Shown here: piece after piece, positions 1 through 5,819 of the stretch | Position numbering within the stretch: the first letter of the stretch is position 1 | Layout of the letters: each line of letters starts with the position of its first letter | Assembly: GCA_009843725.1 (NCBI GenBank) | Contig: VYCX01000242.1 | Coordinates: 1 to 6,160, forward strand | DNA from: Boseongicola sp. SB0675_bin_26 | GTDB lineage: Bacteria > Pseudomonadota > Alphaproteobacteria > Rhodobacterales > Rhodobacteraceae | DNA: 6,160 nt | Reading direction: 5' to 3' | Notes under the pieces: generated by a model | What the model was told of the DNA's origin: nothing | Seen by the model: the letters and a program-made list of their open reading frames with translations, nothing else | Database searches by the model: none | Program-made: the position numbers and the translations under genes

Positions 1-1
1 T

Positions 2-706
2 TTCGAGACCGGGTGCCGCCCGGATCTGGCTGCGTGTCTCGGCATGGTGGAATACTCGGATGAGCACAATGCGTACATGACCAGCGTGTTCCCGAAACAG
101 GACATCAGGAACACGCTGGGTGCGTGGGTTGCGCAGCACGGACTCAGGCAGTTCCGGCTTGCCGAAACCGAGAAATATCCGCATGTCACGTTCTTTCTGA
201 ATGGCGGCAAGGAAGAGCCGGAAACGGGTGAAGACCGCTTCATGCCGAAGAGCCCGGACGTCTCCACCTACGATCTGAAGCCCGAAATGTCGGCTCCGGA
301 GGTCACCGACGCTTTCGTCGAGGCCATCGAGGCTGGCTTTGATCTCATTGTCACGAACTATGCCAATCCGGACATGGTGGGACATACCGGGGACCTTGAT
401 GCCGCAATCAAGGCCTGCGAGGCCGTGGATCAAGGGCTTGCCCGCGTCGTCGAGGCGCTCGACAGGTCAGGCGGCGCCATGCTGCTGACGGCCGATCATG
501 GAAACTGCGAGACGATGGTCGATCCCGAAACCGGCGAGGCGCACACGGCGCATACCACGAATCCGGTGCCGGTCGCGCTCCGCGGCGGGCCGGCGCACGC
601 GCGGCTCGCCGACGGACGTCTCTCCGATCTGGCTCCGACCGTCCTGGAACTCATGGGGTTGCCCAAGCCGGAGGAAATGACCGGAAGGAGCCTGATTCGT
701 GCATGA
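2..706 (+). CDS. gpmI: 2,3-bisphosphoglycerate-independent phosphoglycerate mutase, C-terminal 234 residues (5' partial)
   Basis: Interconverts 3- and 2-phosphoglycerate in glycolysis and gluconeogenesis in the cytoplasm, using two Mn ions rather than 2,3-bisphosphoglycerate. The reading frame is open from base 2, so the N-terminal half (start, first metal-site Asp, phosphoserine) lies outside the window; the family is about 510 residues. Seen here: the AETEKY segment with the substrate-binding Lys (codon 173-175) and nearby Arg (155-157); NPDMVGHTG with the metal ligands Asp (371-373) and His (383-385); TADHGN with Asp (494-496) and His (497-499); TAHTTNPVP with His (551-553); and the closing MTGRSL motif. 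Metal-ligand roles come from the Geobacillus enzyme. The stop codon overlaps an ATG (ATGA at 703-706), but that ATG is probably not a real start. Nothing looks broken. The identification is secure. Confidence 0.97.
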   Translation, partial: FETGCRPDLAACLGMVEYSDEHNAYMTSVFPKQDIRNTLGAWVAQHGLRQFRLAETEKYPHVTFFLNGGKEEPETGEDRFMPKSPDVSTYDLKPEMSAPEVTDAFVEAIEAGFDLIVTNYANPDMVGHTGDLDAAIKACEAVDQGLARVVEALDRSGGAMLLTADHGNCETMVDPETGEAHTAHTTNPVPVALRGGPAHARLADGRLSDLAPTVLELMGLPKPEEMTGRSLIRA

Positions 707-829
707 ACAGCCGTTCCTGTCCTTGCCAGACGGGGATTTCGATGATCGAATTGCCGTCGGCACAAGAGAATTTGAACGGATTCAATCGAGGCTGTGGTCC
801 TTTCGGGCCAGAAACGCACTATAAGCAGG

Positions 830-850
830 TCAGGCAAGTGCATTGCCTGA
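830..850. promoter_or_regulatory. Perfect 8-bp inverted repeat upstream of ctpA (operator or mRNA hairpin)
   Basis: TCAGGCAA (830-837) and TTGCCTGA (843-850) are exact reverse complements around the 5-base spacer GTGCA. The repeat ends 47 bp before the ctpA start and begins just after a TATAAG (820-825) that could be a -10 element, although no -35 is visible at the right distance. No T-run follows, so it is unlikely to be an intrinsic terminator for gpmI. It may be a binding site for a dimeric regulator or a hairpin in the ctpA 5' leader; the sequence cannot decide between these. Confidence 0.45.
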
Positions 851-885
851 TCGATCCAGTCCCGATCAAGACGCGGGGCCAATAC

Positions 886-890
886 AAGGA
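886..890 (+). promoter_or_regulatory. Shine-Dalgarno of ctpA
   Basis: AAGGA lies 7 bases before the ATG at 898. It decides the start of ctpA in favour of 898 rather than the in-frame ATG at 703, which has no such site and would put a 65-residue hydrophilic tail before the signal sequence. Confidence 0.75.
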
Positions 891-897
891 ACAGATC

Positions 898-2253
898 ATG
901 AGGAACCTCTTTCTGGCTTCCGTCGGGGGCGTGATTTTCGGCACACTCGTGGCGACGCAGGTCACAGGGCCGTTGATTGCGCAGGAGAACGACAAGCCGA
1001 CCGTTTACGAACAGCTCGACCTCTTCGGCGACATCTTCGAGCGCATCCGTGCGCAATATGTCGAGGAGGTCGATGAAGGCGAACTGATCGAGGCGGCGAT
1101 CGACGGGATGCTGACGTCGCTTGATCCGCATTCATCGTATCTTTCGCCGGAAGACGCCGAGGCGATGCGCGTCCAGACAAAGGGCGAATTCGGCGGGCTC
1201 GGCATAGAGGTGACCCAGGAAGAGGGATTCGTGAAAGTCGTCTCGCCGATTGACGGAACGCCGGCCGATGAAGCGGGCATGCAGGCGGGCGACTTCATCA
1301 CTCATGTCAACGGCGAGAGCGTTCTGGGCCTTACGCTCGATGAGGCGGTCGAAATGATGAGAGGGCCCGTCGGCTCCGAAATCGTCATTACCGTCGTGCG
1401 CGAAGGCGAAAAGGAGCCGTTTGATGTCTCGATCATTCGCGACACGATCAAGCTGACGGCAGTCAGGTCGAGGATTGTCGGGGAGACGGTGGTCTTGCGC
1501 ATTACGACCTTCAGCGACCAGACGTTCCCGTCCTTGCAGGAGCAGCTGCCAGAAATGGTGGAGGAGGCCGGAGGGCTGGACGCCGTCAACGGATTCGTCA
1601 TTGATCTTCGGAACAATCCGGGAGGTCTTCTCGATCAGGCAGTCAAGGTGTCCGATGCGTTTCTCGAAGGCGGCGAGATCGTTTCGACCCGCGGGCGCGA
1701 GCTTCGGGACAGCGGCCGGTTCAACGCGGAATCGGGAGACTTGGCCGAAGGCAAGCCGATTGTCGTCCTTATCAATGGCGGCTCCGCGTCGGCATCAGAG
1801 ATCGTTGCGGGCGCGCTCCAGGATCACCGGCGCGCGATCGTTGTGGGCACGAAGTCGTTTGGAAAGGGTTCGGTCCAGACCGTCATGCCGCTGCGTGGAG
1901 AGGCCGCGATGCGGCTTACGACGGCGCGGTACTACACGCCGTCCGGCCGTTCGATTCAGGCCCTCGGAGTGTCTCCGGACATCATTGTCCAGCAGCCGCC
2001 ACGCCGGGAAGTCGATGAGGACGATGAGCCCGAGCAGCAGAGACGTTTCGAGGCGGACCTGCGCGGGTCCTTGTCGAATGACAGCCTCAGCGAAGATGAG
2101 CGCCGCCAGATCGAGGAGGATCGCCTGAGAGCTGAAGAAGCCGCGGAACTGCGTGACGAGGACTATCAGCTGGCTTATGCGATCGACATACTGAAGGGAC
2201 TCTCCACGCTGGGACCCGAATACGCCGCGGCGCTGGCGCGTCGATCCAATTGA
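898..2253 (+). CDS. ctpA: Carboxyl-terminal processing protease (S41 family peptidase)
   Basis: A 451-residue periplasmic serine protease that recognises the C-termini of substrates through a PDZ domain; in this family it trims or degrades envelope proteins, often cell-wall hydrolases. Seen: a short positively charged start followed by a hydrophobic segment (about residues 4-28) ending near PLIAQ, i.e. a signal peptide or anchor; an N-terminal helical part with SLDPHSSYLSP (about 80-90); a PDZ domain (about 96-185) with FGGLGIEV; and the S41 core with DLRNNPGG and SASASE. By alignment with E. coli Prc the nucleophile is the middle Ser (S298, codon 1789), the general base K323 in SFGKG (codon 1864), and Q327 completes the usual Ser-Lys-Gln set. 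An acidic, Glu/Arg-rich tail (about 365-425) precedes the C-terminus, as is common in alphaproteobacterial CtpA. The start at 898 is chosen for its Shine-Dalgarno and because it exposes the signal sequence. The envC-type gene often found between gpmI and ctpA is absent. Confidence 0.95.
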   Translation: MRNLFLASVGGVIFGTLVATQVTGPLIAQENDKPTVYEQLDLFGDIFERIRAQYVEEVDEGELIEAAIDGMLTSLDPHSSYLSPEDAEAMRVQTKGEFGGLGIEVTQEEGFVKVVSPIDGTPADEAGMQAGDFITHVNGESVLGLTLDEAVEMMRGPVGSEIVITVVREGEKEPFDVSIIRDTIKLTAVRSRIVGETVVLRITTFSDQTFPSLQEQLPEMVEEAGGLDAVNGFVIDLRNNPGGLLDQAVKVSDAFLEGGEIVSTRGRELRDSGRFNAESGDLAEGKPIVVLINGGSASASEIVAGALQDHRRAIVVGTKSFGKGSVQTVMPLRGEAAMRLTTARYYTPSGRSIQALGVSPDIIVQQPPRREVDEDDEPEQQRRFEADLRGSLSNDSLSEDERRQIEEDRLRAEEAAELRDEDYQLAYAIDILKGLSTLGPEYAAALARRSN

Positions 2254-2452
2254 CGACGGAACGTGCGCGGGACGTGGCAGGCTCGATGCAGCGACCCGCG
2301 CGCATTGCGGTGAAGTAGGGCAGAGTCGCGAATTGCGGAACTGCGCATCACGATGTCGCCATGCAGGCTCGCGGCGCTCGTGGCGAACCCGAAATGGCCA
2401 GTCAATGCGCGGCACGCTCGCCTGAAGGCCTTGGCGCCGCCAGCGCCTTCAA

Positions 2453-2481
2453 TTGCAGCATGGCTGCCTTGTGTCTATATG
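2453..2481 (+). promoter_or_regulatory. Possible promoter before trmD
   Basis: TTGCAG (2453-2458) and TATATG (2476-2481) are separated by 17 bp. The -10 matches consensus at 4 of 6 positions but the -35 at only 3 of 6, so this is weak. If used, transcription would begin around 2488, almost on the ATG at 2490, giving a nearly leaderless trmD message. This is inference from spacing only. Confidence 0.25.
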
Positions 2482-2489
2482 TCCACGGC

Positions 2490-3281
2490 ATGAACATGCC
2501 TGGCTCCAGATCCCACGGGCAATTGAGCATTTCGGCAAGCTCGGCACCGCGAGACCTCCTCACGGACCGGCCGTCGCGGGCTGGGGCATGGACGGCGAAG
2601 GTCATCACTCTTTTCCCGGAGGCGTTCCCCGGCGTGCTGGGATCATCGCTGACCGGCAAGGCGTTGGCTGAAGGCCTCTGGAACCTGGAAACCGTGGATT
2701 TGCGGCAGTTCGGTGCAGGCAGGCACCGAAGCGTCGATGATACGCCATCCGGTGGCGGTGCCGGCATGGTGCTTCGTGCAGACGTCATGGGGAACGCCAT
2801 CCGGCAAGCCTGTCGGGAAACCGCATTGCCCCTGGTGTACCTCAGCCCTCGTGGGCGCCGCCTTGACCAGAGAATGGTGCGGCGTTTCTCGGAAGGCCCT
2901 GGCCTGGTCCTCGTATCAGGTCGGTTCGAAGGTCTTGACCAGCGCGTGATCGACCGGTTCGGCATCGAGGAAATCTCCTTGGGCGATTTCGTGATGACGG
3001 GTGGCGAGATTGCCGCGCAGGCCCTGATCGACGCTGCCGTTCGGCTCTTGCCCGGCGTGGTTGGCAACGCGGCCTCAATTGAAGGCGAGAGTTTCTCGAA
3101 CGGACTGCTCGAACATCCCCAATACACGCGCCCGGCGAGCTGGGAGGGGTGCGACATTCCGGACGTCCTGACGTCCGGTGACCATCAGGCCGTGGCGAAG
3201 TGGCGCCAGCAAGAGGCGGAGCGACTGACGAGAGAGCGGCGTCCGGATCTCTGGCAGGCGTATTCCGGCAAGGATCCGTAA
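2490..3281 (+). CDS. trmD: tRNA (guanine-37-N1)-methyltransferase; start uncertain
   Basis: Transfers a methyl group from S-adenosylmethionine to N1 of G37 next to the anticodon in tRNAs reading CNN and some GNN codons, preventing +1 frameshifting; it acts as a cytoplasmic dimer of the SPOUT (trefoil-knot) class. Numbering from the ATG at 2490 (263 residues): WTAKVITLFPE (34-44) opens the conserved body; VDDTPSGGGAGM (82-93); YLSPRGR (117-123); VSGRFEGLDQRV (142-153) and SLGDFVMTGGE (163-173) form the cofactor knot; GESFSNGLLEHPQYTRP carries the acidic residue of the DSF/ESF catalytic motif; the C-terminal helical domain ends in RRPDLW. The family normally starts one or two residues before the conserved Trp, but that position (codon 2586) is GCA. 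The frame stays open back to 2319 with ATGs at 2361, 2394, 2460, 2490 and 2496 and a TTG at 2523; none has a clear Shine-Dalgarno. I chose 2490 because of the possible promoter, with low certainty. The function is secure. rplS and rpmE downstream match the usual trmD neighbourhood. Confidence 0.93.
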   Translation: MNMPGSRSHGQLSISASSAPRDLLTDRPSRAGAWTAKVITLFPEAFPGVLGSSLTGKALAEGLWNLETVDLRQFGAGRHRSVDDTPSGGGAGMVLRADVMGNAIRQACRETALPLVYLSPRGRRLDQRMVRRFSEGPGLVLVSGRFEGLDQRVIDRFGIEEISLGDFVMTGGEIAAQALIDAAVRLLPGVVGNAASIEGESFSNGLLEHPQYTRPASWEGCDIPDVLTSGDHQAVAKWRQQEAERLTRERRPDLWQAYSGKDP

Positions 3282-3291
3282 GGGGGCGACG

Positions 3292-3316
3292 ATGCCCGCC
3301 CGTGCAGGGCGCGCAT
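3292..3316 (+). other. Strong stem-loop just after trmD
   Basis: Bases 3292-3301 pair with 3307-3316 in ten steps with one C-C mismatch (3296/3312), closing a 5-base GTGCA loop. It begins 10 bases after the trmD stop. The next T-rich run (about 3335-3346) is some 20 bases downstream, so it is not a textbook intrinsic terminator. It may mark or protect the 3' end of the trmD message, or be part of a Rho-dependent end. Confidence 0.5.
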
Positions 3317-3344
3317 GTGACGGTTTCGAACAGGTTCTTTTCTC

Positions 3345-3373
3345 TTGATTGCCTCCCGAGCACCCCCTATAGG
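3345..3373 (+). promoter_or_regulatory. sigma70-type promoter of rplS-rpmE
   Basis: TTGATT (3345-3350, preceded by C) and TATAGG (3368-3373, preceded by C) are exactly 17 bp apart, each matching 4 of 6 consensus bases including the invariant TTGA and TATA. The form CTTGA...CTATA is typical of alphaproteobacterial housekeeping promoters. The -10 lies inside a perfect 10-bp palindrome (3365-3374). Predicted transcription start is near 3380, leaving a leader of about 140 nt before rplS. Confidence 0.6.
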
Positions 3374-3381
3374 GACGCGGG

Positions 3382-3403
3382 TTCGCGAGCAAAGCGAAGC
3401 TCG
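3382..3403 (+). promoter_or_regulatory. Mutually exclusive hairpins early in the rplS leader
   Basis: TTCGC (3382-3386) can pair with GCGAA (3394-3398), while CGAGC (3386-3390) can pair with GCTCG (3399-3403). The two stems use interlocking bases and cannot form together. They sit right after the predicted transcription start, where a ribosomal-protein leader could act as a switch. Short stems of this kind also arise by chance. Confidence 0.3.
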
Positions 3404-3485
3404 AAAGGAATGTTGACCTGTATCCTCCGGCGGACGGCATGACCGGCCCGAGACATCGACCGGAGCTCTGGGGCACGAAACATCT

Positions 3486-3502
3486 CCCGGGGGAAGCCCG
3501 GG
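3486..3502 (+). promoter_or_regulatory. GC-only hairpin next to the rplS ribosome binding site
   Basis: CCCGGG (3486-3491) and CCCGGG (3497-3502) flank a GGAAG loop and form a six-pair all-GC stem ending 7 bases before the AGGAG of rplS. It lies between two exact copies of GGGGCACGA (3470-3478 and 3500-3508) spaced 30 bp apart, the second copy overlapping the stem. It could limit ribosome access. The effect is inferred, not shown. Confidence 0.4.
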
Positions 3503-3509
3503 GCACGAC

Positions 3510-3514
3510 AGGAG
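3510..3514 (+). promoter_or_regulatory. Shine-Dalgarno of rplS
   Basis: AGGAG sits 8 bases before the ATG at 3523. It fixes the L19 start there and argues against the longer in-frame start at 3439. Confidence 0.8.
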
Positions 3515-3522
3515 TGGGTCAG

Positions 3523-3900
3523 ATGGATCTGATCGCTGAACTTGAAGCCGAGCAGGTCGCGGCTCTCGGCAAGAGCATCCCGGATTTCAAGGCGGGCGAC
3601 ACCGTCCGGGTTGGCTACAAGGTCACGGAAGGCACGCGGACACGCGTGCAGAACTACGAAGGCGTGTGCATTGCGCGCAAGAACGGCGAAGGCATTGCCG
3701 GGTCGTTCACCGTGCGCAAGATCTCTTTCGGCGAAGGCGTCGAACGGGTCTTTCCGCTGCATTCGACGAATATCGATTCGATTACCGTCGTGCGTCGCGG
3801 ACGCGTTCGCCGCGCGAAGCTCTACTACCTGCGGTCGCGGCGCGGAAAGTCGGCCCGGATTGCAGAAGATGCCACTTACAAGCCGAAGAGCAAGGCCTGA
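3523..3900 (+). CDS. rplS: 50S ribosomal protein L19
   Basis: A 125-residue basic protein of the large subunit, located at the interface with the 30S subunit. Seen: the family start [11 protein letters not shown]; the SH3-like barrel with [13 protein letters not shown] (about 23-35); the [15 protein letters not shown] segment (about 40-55); [21 protein letters not shown] (about 62-82); and the basic tail [23 protein letters not shown]. Length is normal for alphaproteobacteria, which carry a short Lys-rich tail. The ATG at 3523 follows a clear AGGAG; an ATG 84 bases upstream in frame would add 28 residues with no family counterpart and is rejected. It has its own promoter (near 3345) and a structured leader, so it can be expressed independently of trmD. 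rpmE follows after 11 bp and is surely cotranscribed. Confidence 0.97.
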   Translation: MDLIAELEAEQVAALGKSIPDFKAGDTVRVGYKVTEGTRTRVQNYEGVCIARKNGEGIAGSFTVRKISFGEGVERVFPLHSTNIDSITVVRRGRVRRAKLYYLRSRRGKSARIAEDATYKPKSKA

Positions 3901-3911
3901 GGAACGCGTCC

Positions 3912-4133
3912 ATGAAGAAAGACACTCATCCTGACTATCACGTCATCGACGTCAAGATGACCAACGGCGACGTCGTGCAGATGCGCTCGACCTGGGGAGC
4001 AGAGGGAGACCAGCTTTCGCTTGAGGTGGATCCGAGCGTGCATCCTGCTTGGACCGGCGGCGGCACCCGCCTTCTGGACACCGGTGGCCGCGTGTCGAAG
4101 TTCAAGAAGAAGTACGAGGGGCTGGGCTTCTAG
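3912..4133 (+). CDS. rpmE: 50S ribosomal protein L31 (type A, zinc-free)
   Basis: A 73-residue large-subunit protein that bridges the central protuberance to the 30S head. Seen: [10 protein letters not shown] at the start, then the RSTWG, HPAWTGG and [15 protein letters not shown] motifs in the alphaproteobacterial order. There is no cysteine, so it is the C-minus form that does not bind zinc; it is therefore not the zinc-store version known from E. coli or Bacillus. GAGGA at 3899-3903 overlaps the rplS stop and lies 8 bases before the ATG, making an rplS-rpmE operon with coupled translation likely. No clear terminator follows; the 79-bp gap to bdhA holds only a weak 5-bp stem (4149-4153/4173-4177), so readthrough is possible. 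Confidence 0.96.
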   Translation: MKKDTHPDYHVIDVKMTNGDVVQMRSTWGAEGDQLSLEVDPSVHPAWTGGGTRLLDTGGRVSKFKKKYEGLGF

Positions 4134-4212
4134 CCTTTCAAGGCACATGCGGCGGGCCGGGCTGCCATTGATGCCGCCACTCAAGCTTGCCACGCGTTCC
4201 AAGGAGGTGCCC

Positions 4213-4986
4213 ATGTCGCTTGAGGGAAAGTCGGCAGTCATTACCGGTTCGAACTCCGGCATCGGGCTTGGCGTCGCCTGGGCATTGGCGCGAGCCGGTG
4301 CGGACGTCGTGCTGAACTCGTTCACGGACCGAGAGGAAGATCACGCTCTGGCGGCGGAGATCGCCAAGGAGACCGGGGCGAAGGCGCGCTACATTCAGGC
4401 CGACATGTCTAAGCCCGGCGAATGTCGTTCGCTGATCGCGCAGGCGGGCGGCTGCGATGTCCTTGTGAACAACGCCGGCATTCAGCACGTCGCGGCGATC
4501 GAGGAGTTTCCGGCCGAGACATGGGACTCGATCATCGCGATCAACATGAACGCCGCCTTTCACACGACAGCCGTTGCCATCCCGTTGATGAGAGAGGCGG
4601 GCTGGGGCCGCATCATGAACATCGCGTCCGCGCACGGCCTCACGGCCTCTCCCTACAAGTCGGCCTACGTCGCCGCCAAGCATGGGCTGATCGGAATGAC
4701 GAAAGTCGTGGCGCTGGAGACTGCGCGCGACCCGATCACGGCGAATGCCATCTGTCCCGGATACGTCCTGACGCCGCTGGTCGAGGCGCAGATCCCCGAC
4801 ACCGCGAAGGAGTACGGCATTTCCGAAGACGAGGCGGTGGAGCAGGTGATGCTTGTCCGCCAGCCGACGAAAGAGTTCGTGACGGTTGAGCAACTCGGCG
4901 GCCTCGCGGTGTTCTTGTGCAGCGATGCGGCGGCACAGCTGACCGGCTCCGCGGTTTCCATGGACGGAGGCTGGACCGCCCTTTGA
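4213..4986 (+). CDS. bdhA: D-3-hydroxybutyrate dehydrogenase (short-chain dehydrogenase/reductase)
   Basis: A 257-residue NAD-dependent cytosolic enzyme that oxidises D-3-hydroxybutyrate to acetoacetate, used when poly-3-hydroxybutyrate or external hydroxybutyrate is consumed. Seen: the cofactor motif TGSNSGIGLG (11-20); NNAGIQ (86-91); the SDR catalytic set N111, S139, Y152 and K156 in YVAAK; and the residues that distinguish this enzyme from other SDRs, Q91, H141, K149 and Q193, each offset by three from the Pseudomonas fragi structure (Q94, H144, K152, Q196). CPGYVLTPLVEAQ and the C-terminal LTGSAVSMDGGW are typical. AAGGAGG (4201-4207), 5 bases before the ATG, is an excellent ribosome binding site and fixes the start. 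It follows rpmE on the same strand and converges with the DUF502 gene. A general 3-oxoacyl reductase is the alternative, but the substrate residues make that unlikely. Confidence 0.92.
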   Translation: MSLEGKSAVITGSNSGIGLGVAWALARAGADVVLNSFTDREEDHALAAEIAKETGAKARYIQADMSKPGECRSLIAQAGGCDVLVNNAGIQHVAAIEEFPAETWDSIIAINMNAAFHTTAVAIPLMREAGWGRIMNIASAHGLTASPYKSAYVAAKHGLIGMTKVVALETARDPITANAICPGYVLTPLVEAQIPDTAKEYGISEDEAVEQVMLVRQPTKEFVTVEQLGGLAVFLCSDAAAQLTGSAVSMDGGWTAL

Positions 4987-5096
4987 CTCGAATTCGCCGA
5001 CGAGCCGAACTGGTCTTTCCGCGGTGCCTCGGCACGGGCTCGATTGAGGATAGCAGCCCCGGCCAAGCCACGCCGAACGTCCTGCCTGGCGCTTCG

Positions 5097-5819
5097 TCAG
5101 GATTCGTCGGTGCTGGTTGCGGGATCGCGAATCTCTTCGATCGCTCTTGAAGCGGCAGGTTGTCCGTCGGGATACACCAGGCCGGCCGAGATCACGAGCT
5201 TTGCGGCGTCCTCGACCGACATTTCCAGTTCGATCAGGTCACTCTTCGGGACAAACAGGAGAAAGCCGGAGGTCGGGTTTGGAGTCGTTGGCAGGAACAC
5301 GGCGGTCTTGCCGCCTTCGCGGGCAATCTTGGCGTCAACCTCGCCCTTGGCGGTCTTGGAAATGAAGGCGATGGCCCAGATCCCCTTGCGTGGATACTCC
5401 ACGAGACATGCTTTGTCGAAGGAGGTATCGGACTGCGCGAACACGGTTTCCGCGATCTGCTTCAGGCCCTTGTAGACCGAGCGGATCACGGGAAGGTTGT
5501 GAACCAGGCTTTCGCCCCAATGGATCAGCGACCTGCCGATGATTCCCTTGGCAAGCCAGCCCACGACAACGGTGAAGATCAGGAAGAGGACGACGCCGAC
5601 GCCGCGGATGTTCAGCCCGACATACTGATCGGGTCTGAGCCAGATGGGCACGAATGGCAGCACCCAGCTGTCGACCCAGCCTGCAACGGTCCAGATCAGC
5701 CAGAGCGTCAGCCCGATTGGCGCGATCACGACCAGCCCTGTCAGGAACGAGCCCCTGAGCCAAGCGAAAACGCTCCTTCGCCGCCGGACCACGTGATTGT
5801 CGTAGAATCTCCTGTTCAT
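5097..5819 (-). CDS. DUF502 / COV-type inner-membrane protein of unknown function
   Basis: A 240-residue protein of the DUF502 family (PF04367), found widely in bacteria and in plants (the COV1/LCV proteins); the bacterial role is not established. Seen: an Arg-rich cytoplasmic start (residues 4-16); a first membrane helix (about 24-49) with the signature FLTGLVVIAPIGLTLWLIW; a connecting segment rich in Trp and Pro; a second helix (about 73-91); then NLPVIRSVYKGLKQ (108-121) and a soluble C-terminal domain with VEYPRKGIWAIAF (140-152) and FLPTTPNPTSGFLLFVP (175-191), ending in an acidic disordered tail. By the positive-inside rule both ends should be cytoplasmic. The ATG at 5819 is the only reasonable start: an in-frame stop lies just upstream and no later Met precedes the first helix; its Shine-Dalgarno is poor. 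In many alphaproteobacteria the gene lies near recG; here it converges with bdhA across 110 bp with no convincing terminator. No partner gene is visible. Confidence 0.93.
   Translation of the reverse strand: MNRRFYDNHVVRRRRSVFAWLRGSFLTGLVVIAPIGLTLWLIWTVAGWVDSWVLPFVPIWLRPDQYVGLNIRGVGVVLFLIFTVVVGWLAKGIIGRSLIHWGESLVHNLPVIRSVYKGLKQIAETVFAQSDTSFDKACLVEYPRKGIWAIAFISKTAKGEVDAKIAREGGKTAVFLPTTPNPTSGFLLFVPKSDLIELEMSVEDAAKLVISAGLVYPDGQPAASRAIEEIRDPATSTDES

Noticed and set aside
703..897. In-frame upstream extension of ctpA starting at the ATG that overlaps the gpmI stop
   Set aside because: The extra 65 residues match no family, would bury the signal sequence, and lack a Shine-Dalgarno, whereas ATG 898 has AAGGA at good spacing.
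496..1131. Minus-strand open frame of 211 codons across the gpmI/ctpA junction
   Set aside because: It lies opposite two well-identified genes and the gap, with no recognisable motif.
1795..2415. Minus-strand open frame of 206 codons over the ctpA end and gap
   Set aside because: Mostly antisense to conserved ctpA; Arg-rich composition typical of chance frames in GC-rich DNA.
2402..3157. Minus-strand open frame of 251 codons opposite trmD
   Set aside because: Antisense shadow of a conserved gene, Ser/Pro/Arg-rich, no family match.
3439..3522. Longer rplS start at 3439
   Set aside because: The added 28 residues have no counterpart in L19, and the strong AGGAG serves the ATG at 3523.
4138..4893. 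Minus-strand open frame of 251 codons opposite bdhA
   Set aside because: Antisense shadow; the plus strand carries every catalytic residue of a known enzyme.
4987..5096. Bidirectional terminator between bdhA and the DUF502 gene
   Set aside because: The only local stem (GTGC/GCAC near 5024-5035) is four pairs long and has no T-run on either side.
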